Below, piece by piece: positions 24,575 to 37,018 of a stretch of DNA of 64,000 bases. The notes beneath the pieces are model-generated. The model searched no databases. It had not been told where the DNA came from and saw nothing but the letters and a program-made list of their open reading frames with translations. The first letter of the stretch is position 1. The number at the start of each line of letters is the position of its first letter. The stretch is from contig ML679995.1 of NCBI GenBank assembly GCA_007922225.1, positions 1,451,653-1,515,652 of the forward strand, in the 5' to 3' direction. The stretch is from Emydura subglobosa. Taxonomy: Eukaryota; Chordata; Testudines; Chelidae. The position numbers and the translations under genes are program-made.

Positions 24575-25125
24575 CTGTGAAGGAAAGGGAAGTCGAGTGC
24601 TTAGCTGGAAAGTGGAGGTTGGTTTACTGTTCCCCAAAGTGTCATTAGCCACTGTTGACTAAATGATAGATAAGCACATAAAACATTATCCTCAAAATTT
24701 TGTTTACTAGCATCCTTTCCCAGGCACCACTGTAGAGCTTCATGGCCAGCTGCTCTGGAGGCAGGGACAGAACCACTAGAGACTTCCCCATAGAACTTGG
24801 GAGCCATGTACAAAACTTACTTTGGCTCCTAGACTCCACCACCCTTTCCCAAAGTTAGTCCTTTTTGCTGATACTCGTGGAGTTAAGAAATAAAGGAACA
24901 TTTAAACCTTTATGATCCAGCAGGCACAGAACCCAGACTGTGTCGTGTTACGGAAATATATACCTTTGGGTTCTGAGTCTTCTCATTGCTACAGATTTAA
25001 TCTAAGACTGGCTTCTTTAAAATGAGGCTTTTTACTGGTGTTTGTCTCTCCGTGCATGAGTTTGAGAGTAGCTGTGTCATCTTCCCCCTTCACAGACTGT
25101 GGTATAGTGGAACAAAGAACATACA

Positions 25126-25232
25126 GCCATATTTTCAGGTGCTCAAACATCAGGTCCCCACTCTTGTGAAAATCTGGTCATAAGTTTCACAAAGGGAGCT
25201 GTTGTGTGCTGAGCAATTTTGAAAATATGGAC
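25126..25232. mobile_element. Possible small MITE with 'ccatattttca' ends
   Basis: The left end GCCATATTTTCA and the right end TGAAAATATGGAC are near-perfect inverted repeats about 107 bp apart, with 'ggtgctcaaacatc' and 'gctgagcaattttg' inside. This is similar to old amniote MITE wording. No target duplication was identified. Confidence 0.45.
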
Positions 25233-28200
25233 CCAGTTGTGGATCGTGAGCACGTGAAGATCCGGCCCCTTAGTGATCAGCCATACATACTCCTGAATTA
25301 GACTGAGATACAATCAAGTTCACTGTGTGCGAGTCTTTTGGCGGAGACATTAAAAACAGAGATCCTGCCTGCACTGCACGAATGTCAATGATCTCTTGAC
25401 ACCTGCCATTAGAGTCCTGGTTTGCTCCACCATCCATAGCCAATCATTTCCCTCTTCTGCATTTGTGCAGTGTGCTTTATGCTGGTTGCCACTCTCCAGC
25501 CTTGAGGTGGTTACATTTCAACAGGGCAGTAATGCCTGCACATGCACAGTTGGACAGTGCTTTAGGATCCTTTGGGCTGAAAAAGGCTATATGAATGTAA
25601 GAAATAACTTCTTGTTACATCAGTGCTTCTGGTTCTTAAACATAAATAAAATTCCTCCACTGTTTGTGAATTGGGACTTGAACTCCAGCCTGACCTCAAA
25701 CGTAGACCATCTATTCACCAATACAATCACTCGTTGTGATGGCACTTGGCAGCAGAGTGGCTAGAATTCAGGGATTTAGGTTTCTAGGGTAAAATCCCAG
25801 TATTGAGTTAGAGAGAATTAAATACAACAGGAGTTCCTGCTACCACATTCTGTGTTGGAGCCCTGCTTATTTTCTTTAGCATCAATCACAGAGAGCAAAG
25901 CCTCTAGGGAAATACAGAGATATGGAATGGGATTTACTCCTTTCCCTTTAGTAAGCTAGCTGGGAAAATCCAGACTTTATTAGGTGTCAGAAAGTGTGCT
26001 TACCAGTCTTCTAGATAGTTTACAAGATACATAACAAGAAACAGCAGCTGTTGGTTTATTTAGGAGTCTCAGGAGTTACGCGCTGTCTGCAGTAACTTCC
26101 TCGCTTTATTAATGTGAGTTTGTAATTTTATTCCACGTGTAATTATTTCGCCACACAGGCAGCAATGAAGATAGCCTCCTGATCTAATCATGCTAATTAG
26201 AGACTTTGGGCCCAACTGACAGGCTATACAGCCTTCTTGTGGTTGCTTTTCTTCCAATCCCACCCCTCCATCCTTCCATTTCCCAGGCAAGTAAGACAGC
26301 GTCAGTTTACACACACTCCAGCGCAGAATGAGTAATTTACAGCACCCCTGAGCTCAGCGCACCGTCTGGGGGAGTGGGATTCAGGATGAGCCCCTGACTC
26401 ACCATAACATTTCAGATGCTTTGCCAGTTGAGCTAAAGGATCAGCCTTCTGCTAATACAAGCCAGCAGAAACTGGTTCTGATCACCTACCACTCCTTATA
26501 TTCTGCTATTTTTTTCATAGCTATAGGCTGGGTGTGTACTGAATCTGCAGGATATATTTAGGTCAGCATCTGTGACAGTGATGGCACACTGCATCTCACG
26601 GCCCTTGGAACGATGAGCTCATGCACTGTGTAACTAAGGAGTTATTTTACTGTGGGACGTTACTATAGAGGATGCATTGAGAGTATCCAAGCTGCCTCTT
26701 ACCTTGCTTCTTCTATTCTTGTCGCAGTGACCCTCCCCTCCTGTCAGAGATCAAAATATGGCTCCCTCTGCATCCTATCACACCAAGCTTTGTACTGGCT
26801 AGCAGGGATAGCGAAGGAACAACACTTCGCCCGGGGATGAACACGCAGGCCTTTCCAGCGCTTCTGGCCACGGGCTGCAGACTCAAACTCAGATCCCTGT
26901 AAACCACTGTCTCCTCTAGACTGACAACCCTCCTCTTCAGGTGCAATTAACAAGACTGCTGCTGACACTGATTAAAAATGTTTCTAGCTTTTTCCTTCTT
27001 ACACATTAGTAGCTGCTAAGTGATAATGGAAGGAAAGCCAACCTTGGTGCTCAGCTCAGTGCCAGAAAAGTCCTTTGTCATCATGGAGATTTTGATTCTT
27101 CTGAACAGCTACTAAGATGTAAGAAGGAAAAGTCTAGATAATGTCTTAACAAATCCTTAATGGCTGACACTGGCATTTCCTGGCTTGAAACAAACCGCAG
27201 GGGATTAACTGAATGTGACTGAAGTCCATTAGAAGGGTGTGAAACCTGTCCCTACTACTATTTCTGTGTCTGAATTAGATACAAGTTACAGTTCTTCATT
27301 GACTTCCTTCAGCTTCCAGTGTCACCAGAAACTATTCTCTGCCAATATGGGAAAGTACTGATAAAGGCTCCTGACTGTCTGCTTTGCTGCTCAGCCAATG
27401 AATTTTAAGTGTATCAGCTCTCCATGATAACAGGCAATGTCACTTGAACTGCACAATAAACCAGGTTTGCAGAGCGGAGCAGGAAGACATATTAGAAAGT
27501 TGGATCATTGTAATGCATATCATGACCATGGCATTTCTGCTGGAATGCCACAGTATAGCACTGCCTTATGGAGCCTTACAATCTCCCCCACTCGGGGTGC
27601 ATGGAGCGAGATGCTGAGAAAGAAAGCTAATAAAAACGTTCCCTTTCTACGAAACGCGGTACAGCCTATACTACATGGTGCTTAATTCTGAACAAATGCT
27701 CTAATTCTAGTAGGGACAATACGTGGCACCTCCACAACATCTTATTTGAGGATCTAAAAGCAGCATACAGACAATTCACTGAGACTCGCAACACTCGTGT
27801 GAAGCCCGGAAGCATTATCCCTATTTTCAGAGATGAGGCATCCAGGTTTTATTTGAAGACATCAAGCAATGGAGACTCTATCACTTCCCATGGTAGTTTA
27901 ACCACCCTTGCTGTTAACAATTTGTGCCTCACTTCTCATTTGATTTTGTCTGGCTCTAACTTCCACCTACTGATTCTTGTCATGCCTTTGGCAGCAGTAC
28001 TTTCTCCCCGCTGAGGTACTTACACACTTATCAAGACACCTCTTGCACTTCTTTTTGATAACCTAAACCAATGGAACCCCCAGAACGTCATTAAAATACA
28101 TTGATTTTTATCTTTATGTAGGCTTATGTCACACGGTCCCTAGTATCACTCACTGCTCCCCCACCTTTCAGGAAAGGGAGAAGGCGGAGGGCTGAGGAAA

Positions 28201-28887
28201 GCCAGCAGTATGTATTTCTAACTCTAGTGTGGATTAGACAGCAGTCTTACAAGACTGAAGAATTTAGCTGGATAAGGAGAAGTTTTTAGCAGGAGCCTGG
28301 ACCCAAGAAATGCTTCCCCACAGCTCTTATAACAAAGTCATGGCTGTTCTTCGGGTACCCTGGGGTTTGTCATACAGATGACTGAGGATTTAAGATGAGG
28401 GATAAATCTGGCTGAACACTAAGAAGAGAGTGTTTTTCTGAAGCATTTATCAGACAGTTTAGCTGATAGCATGAAAACTGGAGGAAGACAAGTCTGCTAC
28501 TCAAGCCCTTATTCTAAGGATCAATAAATAATACTATTCTCTGATATTTTCCCTGGGAGGCTGGTACTTTATAAAAAAGAGTTTTTACACCTTTTTAATT
28601 GGGCTTCTGCAACACCTTGAGAATCTGTGACAGTGGGCAGCGCGGCACATGAGGTTTTATCCTGCAGAAGTTAATGATTGCATAACTTGTGAAAGGCAGA
28701 AGAAGGCAATGAGTGGGCTGCAAAGTCATTCCTGATGAATGAAAATAGAAAGTATTACACTGCCCACTGCTTGTACCATTCCCAAGCAGGGGTCTGTAGA
28801 ACATGAGGGGTGAAGAGCAAGTACAGGATACCACAGGTAGCATGAATGCTTTACTTGCATGAATTTACGACTGCCACATTCACAGAT

Positions 28888-29155
28888 ATTCAGATTCCAG
28901 GGCCAGAAAGGACCATTGTGATAATCTAGTTCAGAGGTCCTCAAACTCTGGCCTGTGGCATTGAGTGCAGTCCTGCTCCCAGCCCCAACCATGGCCCTGC
29001 TCCCAGCCCCCAGCTGGAGGGGCATGGGATGCGGGCAAGGGTAAGGGGGGCATGGAGTAAAAAGTTTGGGGACCACTGATCTAGTCTGACCTTTGTAGAA
29101 CACAGGCATGAGAAATTCCCCAAAATAATTCCTAGAGCAAATCTTTCAGAAAAAC
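28888..29155 (-). mobile_element. CR1-family 3' fragment interrupted by a MITE
   Basis: The outer parts, 'gattccagggccagaaaggaccattgtgataatctag' and 'ctgacctttgtagaacacaggcatgagaaattccccaaaataattcctagagcaaatct', are adjacent in the parent repeat and are the reverse complement of the tail seen at 40160-40240. They are split by 28932-29078. Confidence 0.8.
28932..29078. mobile_element. hAT-type MITE (147 bp) with 8-bp target duplication
   Basis: The ends are CAGAGGTCCTCAAACT and AGTTTGGGGACCACTG, inverted repeats of the CAGnGGTcCTCAAACT hAT type. They are flanked by ATCTAGTT (28924-28931) and ATCTAGTC (29079-29086), an 8-bp duplication with one change. Eight bases is the hAT target length. The interior is GC-rich and non-coding. 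Confidence 0.88.
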
Positions 29156-32100
29156 ATCATTATGCATTAGTGAAAGAATGAGTGAATTCTATGAGCTACT
29201 CCAAAGTCATGTCAGTCCTAATAGTGAACATATGACTGCCATTGCCATAGAATCTGTGCCTACATACAACATATACACCAAATCACCATTATGCTTTTAC
29301 CACTAAAAATAATTTCAGAAACACTATTTTGCCCAAACACCTGACTGAGGATTTTAGAAGCTGCATTGATAATATTTGTACGCCTCTAAGTTAAGTTGTT
29401 CTAGCAGCATGAGATCCACTGCACAGGGCTCAAAGGGAGAAAAATAAAGTGTTATAAAACTCTAAACATGATCTAAAAATGCTTTCCTATCACAATTATA
29501 ATGTAGTTTGAATGAGGGATCTCTTGGGACCTTCCAAGTTGGAAAACCAGGGTAGTACTCCACTGGAAGTAGGATTTTCTGGATCTTTTGTGCTCCAGCT
29601 TCTACCTGATGTGGGTCACAAGATACTGGATATGAAACCCAGTGGTTTAGGACTGAATTTTGCCTTACCCCACACCTTCTATACTTGGGTGATTTTTTGG
29701 GGAGAGTAAGAGGAATGTGGGCAGGGATGGGATTTCTCTATGGGAAGAGAAGGAAGAACTATTGGAAACCTGGTCAGAGGTTTATAATATGCATAGGACT
29801 CCATGTGGAGATGGGTTACGTGAACAGAATGCAGCTGAAGCAATCAAAAGTGTATGCTATCTTAACTTCATTTAATCTTTCACAACCTGCAACTCCCAAT
29901 GTATGTAATTTGTCTACCTGCCACTCCTAATTTTTTAGTATAACTATAGGAAACCTGTCTCGGTGCTTTCGCGTCTCTACAATACGTTGGGTAACAAAAA
30001 AGCAAACATTTACCTAGAGCACCGATGTCACCTCACCATGACACTTTCTTATTCCTGCTGGAAAACAGCTCTTCTTATTGCTTTCTATAGAGCAGTAAGG
30101 TCAATGTTTACCTTTTAGTGCTAACCTCTGTATGACATATGGATGCTGCAGGGCATCTCTTGTAAACAGGAAGTAAGAAATTGTCCTTCTCGAAGGAGAA
30201 GATAAAAACTCGCACAAGATGAGGTATTTCCAGAACACATAATTAACTCTATTTTCAGAGTCGTCATCTCACTAACGGATACTCACTAGCCAGATCTAAT
30301 CACTATCAGAGTATCCACTAAATAAACTAGAACTAGGCAGTCTAGTCTAGCAAAACCAAGGATCTGACAGGGTTTTAATCTATGCAGCAAAGTACAAAAT
30401 GCATACCAAGAGGGAAACCTTGGGGAGGCCAGCTATTTCAGGTACCCAGCTCAAATTAAATCAAGTATTTCTGGTAAACAGCAGCGGCTGGATGAGGTGA
30501 ACAAATGTCATTTAGCAAAGAATTTCATGCTCAAGAAAACTCTAATATATTGAGCAAACAAAATTCCAGTTACTCAACATGTCATCTGCATTCTTTTTCT
30601 CCCAAGGTTTACTAGCTCCCAGGCAGTGAGTCACAGGGTTTGAGACAGAGCTCCCAGCACATCTCCGCCTCCTTGTATAATCCCACAGTGCAGGGAGGCT
30701 GCTGAAGAGCCTGCAGTCACTCAGCCATTTTCATCTCACCACAGGAGTAGGTGGCTTTCAATGGAAGATGCAGCAAAGAGGCAAGTTGGGCTGGGAGAGA
30801 GAAGCTTCCAGCAGAGGGAGCTCAGGAAGATCCTGGCAGATCCATGCATTTTTATATAAATGTACTTTTGTTCCAGCTGATTGCCTTGTGTTATCACACG
30901 TGAGATCTGCATTCCTGTTCCAGCTAGAGTCTAGGCACCTCAGGCACTGACTGTCTGGACAGATGTTGAGAGTTATTGCCTATACTTCCATGTTTCCAAA
31001 AGTGATGAACATATGTGCCCTAAATACTCCAACACATTACACATACTGCACTGTGCCTTACACCAAACAGTTCTATATGCTCTTGTCATTTCATGCATGT
31101 GATCTTATATGCTCAGAAAGTGCTGAGTCATAATGCATGAGTAACGAATGAGTGTTAAAACAAAGAGGTTCACACACCACCAGTGCTGGCCACAGGACTC
31201 TCCTGGGACCCTGTGGTGCAAGCTGAAACCCTCCTAGGATTTCTCATCTAACTGGCAAAGTGCTGGGATAGGCATTCTTGACATTCGGTGCTGAAAGATG
31301 CACCCTTCCCAAGCCTCATTAAGTGCACTCAGCAGTTTGCCACCAGCCATTTGAGATACTGTGTCATTTCCCACTGTGAGCAGAGGGAAATACTGTAGAT
31401 ACCAGACGGCACTGCTGGGTAACTTGGCAAATTCCGATTTCTTGGTGGTGACCCCCTGTACCTGTGAGTGATGCCTTCATAAAATCATTCACATACATCA
31501 TGAGAGCACCTTGCCTGAAAAATTGGCCCTCCGTGGCCATTACTGATATAACAGCAAGGCTGGGTGCACCCAATTCTAAAACCCTGTGCCACACACAAGT
31601 CTGGGTTCGAGGAGAACTGTGCTCCACTGTGAAGAAAACTCTTTGCTGTTATTTTTGCATTAGCCAGTGAAACGTTTAGGGAGGCTTTTTTAAAAAACAG
31701 GCTCTGTCACTTCTTAGAATCATGCCACTGAGCACCAGAAAGACTTGGCAACAACAGTGCTGAGTCAAAAAACTGAACTATAGGTCAGTGAAATGCCCCC
31801 CATGCTACCCTCGTGGCATGCAGACTAGCACACGGGATTAAAACGACAGAGAATGCCCGAAGGCTCTGACAAAGATTTTTTCCTAACATGAGCAGCCTCC
31901 TTCTCTTCATCATCTGGAGTCTTGAAAAGCAATGAAAAGAGAAATAAAGGTACAGATTATATCCGAGCATCCTCTCCACAAGCAACACCACACACAGTTC
32001 TTTCATGTCTCTAAAACCTGCTACCCTCTGAACAAAACATTAACAGGAACCAGGCAATGAATCTATGTTGGCAAACACTTCCCTAGTGATCCACAGAATG

Positions 32101-32542
32101 AGACAGAGTGCATTACACAGCATTTGTGTGCTTAGAATATATTAAATGTAGGTCATTTAGTCCCAGCCAAGCTACTGACCTTCATTTACACACTATAGAA
32201 GATGACTTATGCCCATAATGTGGAGAACTTGTTGACATTCATATCTTATTTAAAAAACAGACTTGAAAACACCTTGTTGTGCCTATGTCCAGCCTACATT
32301 AATGCATGTTCTTGTTACGGTTTCCCTTGTCCGTCCTCCCTTCCCCACTCCTTTCTGTTGTTTGAAAAACCTGCTGTTATGTTTTGTGTTAAATTAGACA
32401 AAGATTTTCAGGGCAAAAACTATCCTTTCACTCTGATAGCAGGGCACCTAGAGAAATGGGGCCTACCCTTGACTGGGGGCTCCAGGTAAATAACAACGGT
32501 GCAGTAGTAATGGTCATAAATAGCCAGTTTTAGTACCCTTAC

Positions 32543-32620
32543 CTCCTTAGCACCCATGGCCTCAAACATCTTCTCTAGCTGCACCCTCAGCTGCTGAATG
32601 TTGTTCATCAGGATGCAGGG
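32543..32620 (-). CDS. UNC13B: UNC13B window exon 5 (78 nt)
   Basis: Twenty-six codons, phase 0 at both ends. The acceptor is CCTCCTTCAG and the donor GTAAGGGTAC. It reads [18 protein letters not shown] and FEAMGAKE. The [17 protein letters not shown] helix is one of the best conserved parts of MHD1. The family commonly has MGGKE here; this copy has MGAKE. Confidence 0.97.
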
Positions 32621-35294
32621 CTGAAGGAGGCAATGGCAAAGTCTTGTTACCGATTAGGGTGACAACAGTATTATTTGCTTTTTCACTGGTATAGCCAGTG
32701 CTAGGATTTCCCCCAGCATAATCATCCTGTGTAAATGAAGAAGAAGAGCCGGTGCGGATTTCAATGCTAACAAAGCTAAGAAGGAAAGCCCCTCTTTCCA
32801 GCCTGAAAAGGGGGCAGCTGCTTGCAGAAATGCCAATCCGTGGTTAATGGACTGCTCCAGTAGACAACTGGCTGAGCAGGGAGACAGCCAGCAGCTGTCC
32901 TCCTGCAAGAGTTCAGGGAGGGAACTCTGCAGACTGAGATGGCCAAGCACAGAAATTCACGTGTCAGTGAGGGGGAAAAACTTAGATCTTCTCAAGATCC
33001 TCCAGTTTGCAATTACTGGGCTCTATGTAGCAAACCCAAACATCTCTAGGGTGGGACTCAGCTAGGGCTGAAGGGAGAAGGGGTGCCCTGATCCAGTTCA
33101 GACTGCCTCATTCAAAATCCCTCCTCTGAACACGGTACCCATGGACGTGTTTGAATTGACAATTGCACCCAGTAGCAGTCTGGAGGATTTCTAGCATAGA
33201 GGTGGAGTTCTGACCTAGAAAGCTGCCATGCCACAGGTGAAGTGGCATTAATCCTTGGAGGATGAGATACATCTTCTGTTTGAAGTGCCTCTGACTTATG
33301 AGCAAATCCGCCTGGCTACAAGGGAACAGCCCCCCACTGGATCAAATACTCAGAAACACCCAATGACTGATTATCCTCTGCTCCAGTAACAACTCCTGAT
33401 GAGAGAGCCACATTTCCAGCTGAATGGAAGCTTTTCTATATAGGGGACTAGATTTTGTCAACCCTACTTCTACTAATCAATGGGTTTTGTAAGGGTGCTT
33501 TTCAATTGTCCATATATGGAGAAACCCGTGCCTGGTCTATCTTAAGTAAGGAAGGTCACTGACTTGGGTCTTGAAGAAAAGGAGAATGCTGCAGACTGAC
33601 TTGAGTTCTCTTGAACTGCACAGAGAAAAATACACAGAAGTGGAATGGCTGGTCTTGTTTGGACCATCCCTCTCCGGCACAGCTGGCGGATGGCTGTGTC
33701 TCAGCCCAGTCTGTTATCATCATGGTTATGTCTACATACTGGGGTGTAGAATGGACATTTCCTTTCAGAGATGAATCTGTTTCCACCACGTTAGCATGGA
33801 TCAGAGGTCGTCCAAAAGCACTAGTCTGGCTTCACAGTCTCCTTGGGGGAATTCACGGCTTCAGCAATGCTGCCATCACTGTTTGTGAGTGCCATTAGCA
33901 AAGGAAAACTTAGGTAATTAAATGGGAAGTTTCCCTGAGCATGGATGGAAACCAATTCTATGTGTGTCCCTGGCAGGCTCTCTATCGAACCAGTAAAGCT
34001 ATCGGGTTGGGAATAGCATAGATCAGTGTTCAGAAACTACAGGAAATTTGAAGCATTTGTGAATAACACAGGTGTAATCTATTTGCATGCTGTGATCTTT
34101 ACCTCAAGAAAATAGTGGGAAATTATTTCTCTCGAAGAAAATAATTATGGGTAGAAACAATGAAACCTGTATAATCAATTAGCACTTGCAGCAGAAATGG
34201 GAGAAAATCTTGGTAAATACATGAAAATTGAGTGAGCAACATTATTCTTGTTCTTACACTCTCTCGGAGTAGCACCAGCTGCATTACCTATTGAATGCAC
34301 AGGGAAAAATACACAAAATAATGACCCTGAGTGACACCTGGAATGCTGCAGCAATTAATCACTCAAGTTTACTGCCACTCTGATCTGAGTCTGACTTCTC
34401 TGGTGCAGTGTCCCTACAACATCAAGCACAGAGACTGAATACATGAAGTACAATGGGAGAAAAACCATTTGCTAAGAAAAGGCTGGAGGAGCATTCCCCT
34501 GCCTTCATTAAAGAAGAGCATCAAGAACAGCATGCGCCTGACATCCAGATTTCAGGCATTGAGAGTTTCATTTAACACCATCATTAATGACCTAGAAATG
34601 GGGCTGAACAACAAGTTAGTTAGATGTAGGGGATACTAAACTGGGAGGTGTTTGTGAAAGCCAAGTGGGATACAGACGAGGCACAAAGATCTAAGAGTGC
34701 CCCATGCCCATTTCTGTTCATATCTGTGAAACAAGGTTTAGACGGTAGGATGGATGCTGCACTCCAAGGGCCCCTCGGAAAAGGTATCAGCAGCTGCCAC
34801 AAGCAGTTCCCCAGATTCAGAATGAGAAGATGGGGAGAAGAGTCCAAACCCCAGCAAGTCAGGCAGAGGCTACCCTGGCCATCACCTTGTCACGTGGCCA
34901 AGCACACTGCACAAGCATGGGGCCCGACAGGAATGGTCCATCTCTACTCTCTACAATTCCATGTGCAGCTGCAGCTTGGGGAGGGAGGTGATCACAGCAG
35001 AGTCTGCAAGGTAGAATATTTATTTCTATCTCCTCAATGGAGAGCAAAACCCTCTGACCTGGGTGTGGTGAGGCTGACACACACCGAGTGACCAACTTTA
35101 TTTTACAGGTGAGCAAATCAAAGTTAACTCCATAAAACCACTGGGGTTTGATGATATGAGCGACAATGATGAGGTTTATGGCTTCCCAGCATCAGTATGA
35201 GGATTCTTTTACATGCTACTTTAAAGCTATTGCAGAATGATTCAGTGCTGCCTAGGTTTCTGGGCGAGTGGGAGGGGAATCAAATGTTACTCAC
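32621..35294 (-). other. UNC13B intron between exons 4 and 5 (2.7 kb)
   Basis: I see no repeat, RNA or second gene here. A 147-codon plus-strand open frame at 34648-35091 has no recognisable domain and is antisense to the gene, so it is not called. Confidence 0.65.
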
Positions 35295-35372
35295 TAATTT
35301 CTCCTTGGAGCAGTAGGACTGGAAGCTCTTGGACAGAATGTCAGCATACTGCATCAGCACTTTCCCGATTGT
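35295..35372 (-). CDS. UNC13B: UNC13B window exon 4 (78 nt)
   Basis: Twenty-six codons, phase 0 at both ends. The acceptor is GTTTCTGCAG and the donor GTGAGTAAC. It reads [15 protein letters not shown], then [11 protein letters not shown], within MHD1. The [15 protein letters not shown] wording is UNC13B-like; UNC13A has TISNVLLQYADIISK and UNC13C TINKVLLQYAAIVS from memory. It ends directly before the invariant PCILMNN of the next exon. Confidence 0.96.
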
Positions 35373-36133
<761 letters not shown>

Positions 36134-36921
36134 CTAAACAAAAACACACACAGTCATTTCTCAATTCTTGAAATGATCTGATAGAGGCAGCTGGTATTTC
36201 CAGGTATCATCTATCCTTTGTCTGCTATCTGGGTACTAGGCAGCTTCAAACCAGAACACATTCACCCCAGAATTAATGCAGTTTTCAAAGGGGCCAAAGA
36301 AGTTAGGCACTTGATTTTCAGTGTGCTCTAAGAACCCATCCTCTTCGATCCCTTTGACAATTGCAGTCTAAAGCTGGTAGGGACATGACTAACCACTGGG
36401 GAATGGCAATTACACTGCTGAGACCTTAATGAAATGCGTCATTTGCCTTTTCGTTTAATGAAAAAGAAGGAATGCACAGGGATTTTTTTTAAATGGAGAA
36501 ATACAAATTAGTGCTCGGATCCAAATTCAAACAGGTTATGTGCATCACAGCAGAGTCTTCTGGCATGCTCTCCCCCCCCGGGAGCGCTCGGTGAGGTTAA
36601 AGAATAGATGGATTAAGGTCACTTTCACTGTCACGATTAGATACGTATCTAATTTCGTGTATGTCAATGACTGGCTATGGGAGAATGCCAAAACTCTTGC
36701 TGACACAGATTAGCAGCAGCGTATGGAAGTGAATTGCTCCGCTCTCCCTATTAGGTAAAAATGGTTCATGAGGACCTGGGGACAAAGTCTCAAGATAAAG
36801 GAACTTCCCACTTGTTCAGTGAGCTAAAATGGCTGTGTCTGCATTAAGACGCCTACTTTGCTGTGCTAGTATTTGATTCCTGGGCACAGTGAAGGGCCCT
36901 CTTTCCGAGGGAGCGACATAC
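36134..36921 (-). other. UNC13B intron between exons 2 and 3 (788 bp)
   Basis: Mostly unique sequence. A segment near 36280-36340 ('ttttcaaaggggccaaagaagttaggcacttgattttca') resembles old MITE wording common in reptiles, but no paired ends are seen. Confidence 0.6.
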
Positions 36922-37018
36922 CCCATCTTTTTTATCTCTCTCCAGGGCACCATGCAGGAATTCCAAGGAAACATCTTCATTCTCATCCAGCCACTGCATC
37001 ACAAACTGCTCAAACCAT
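36922..37018 (-). CDS. UNC13B: UNC13B window exon 2 (97 nt)
   Basis: The first base A completes the Ala codon from exon 1. The frame then reads [20 protein letters not shown] and [12 protein letters not shown]. The acceptor is CCTGTGGCAG and the donor is GTATGTCGC directly after the glycine codon (phase 0). The LDENE...[12 protein letters not shown] block is characteristic of UNC13A, B and C, just ahead of MHD1. The Asp-Val-Ser-Leu-Glu-Phe version resembles UNC13B or C rather than the EEVSRDF of UNC13A as I remember it. The exon heads a compact cluster of four exons within about 4.5 kb. Confidence 0.96.

Larger units (their letters stand above)
24575..32542 (-). other. UNC13B intron between exons 5 and 6 (8.0 kb)
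   Basis: The only elements recognised are a possible small MITE at 25126-25232 and a CR1 fragment with a nested hAT-type MITE at 28888-29155. About 25.3-28.8 and 29.2-32.5 kb read as unique intron. No exon, RNA gene or further repeat is seen. Confidence 0.7.

Noticed and set aside
34648..35091. 147-codon plus-strand open frame
   Set aside because: Antisense in an intron, no domain, and composition like the surrounding intron.
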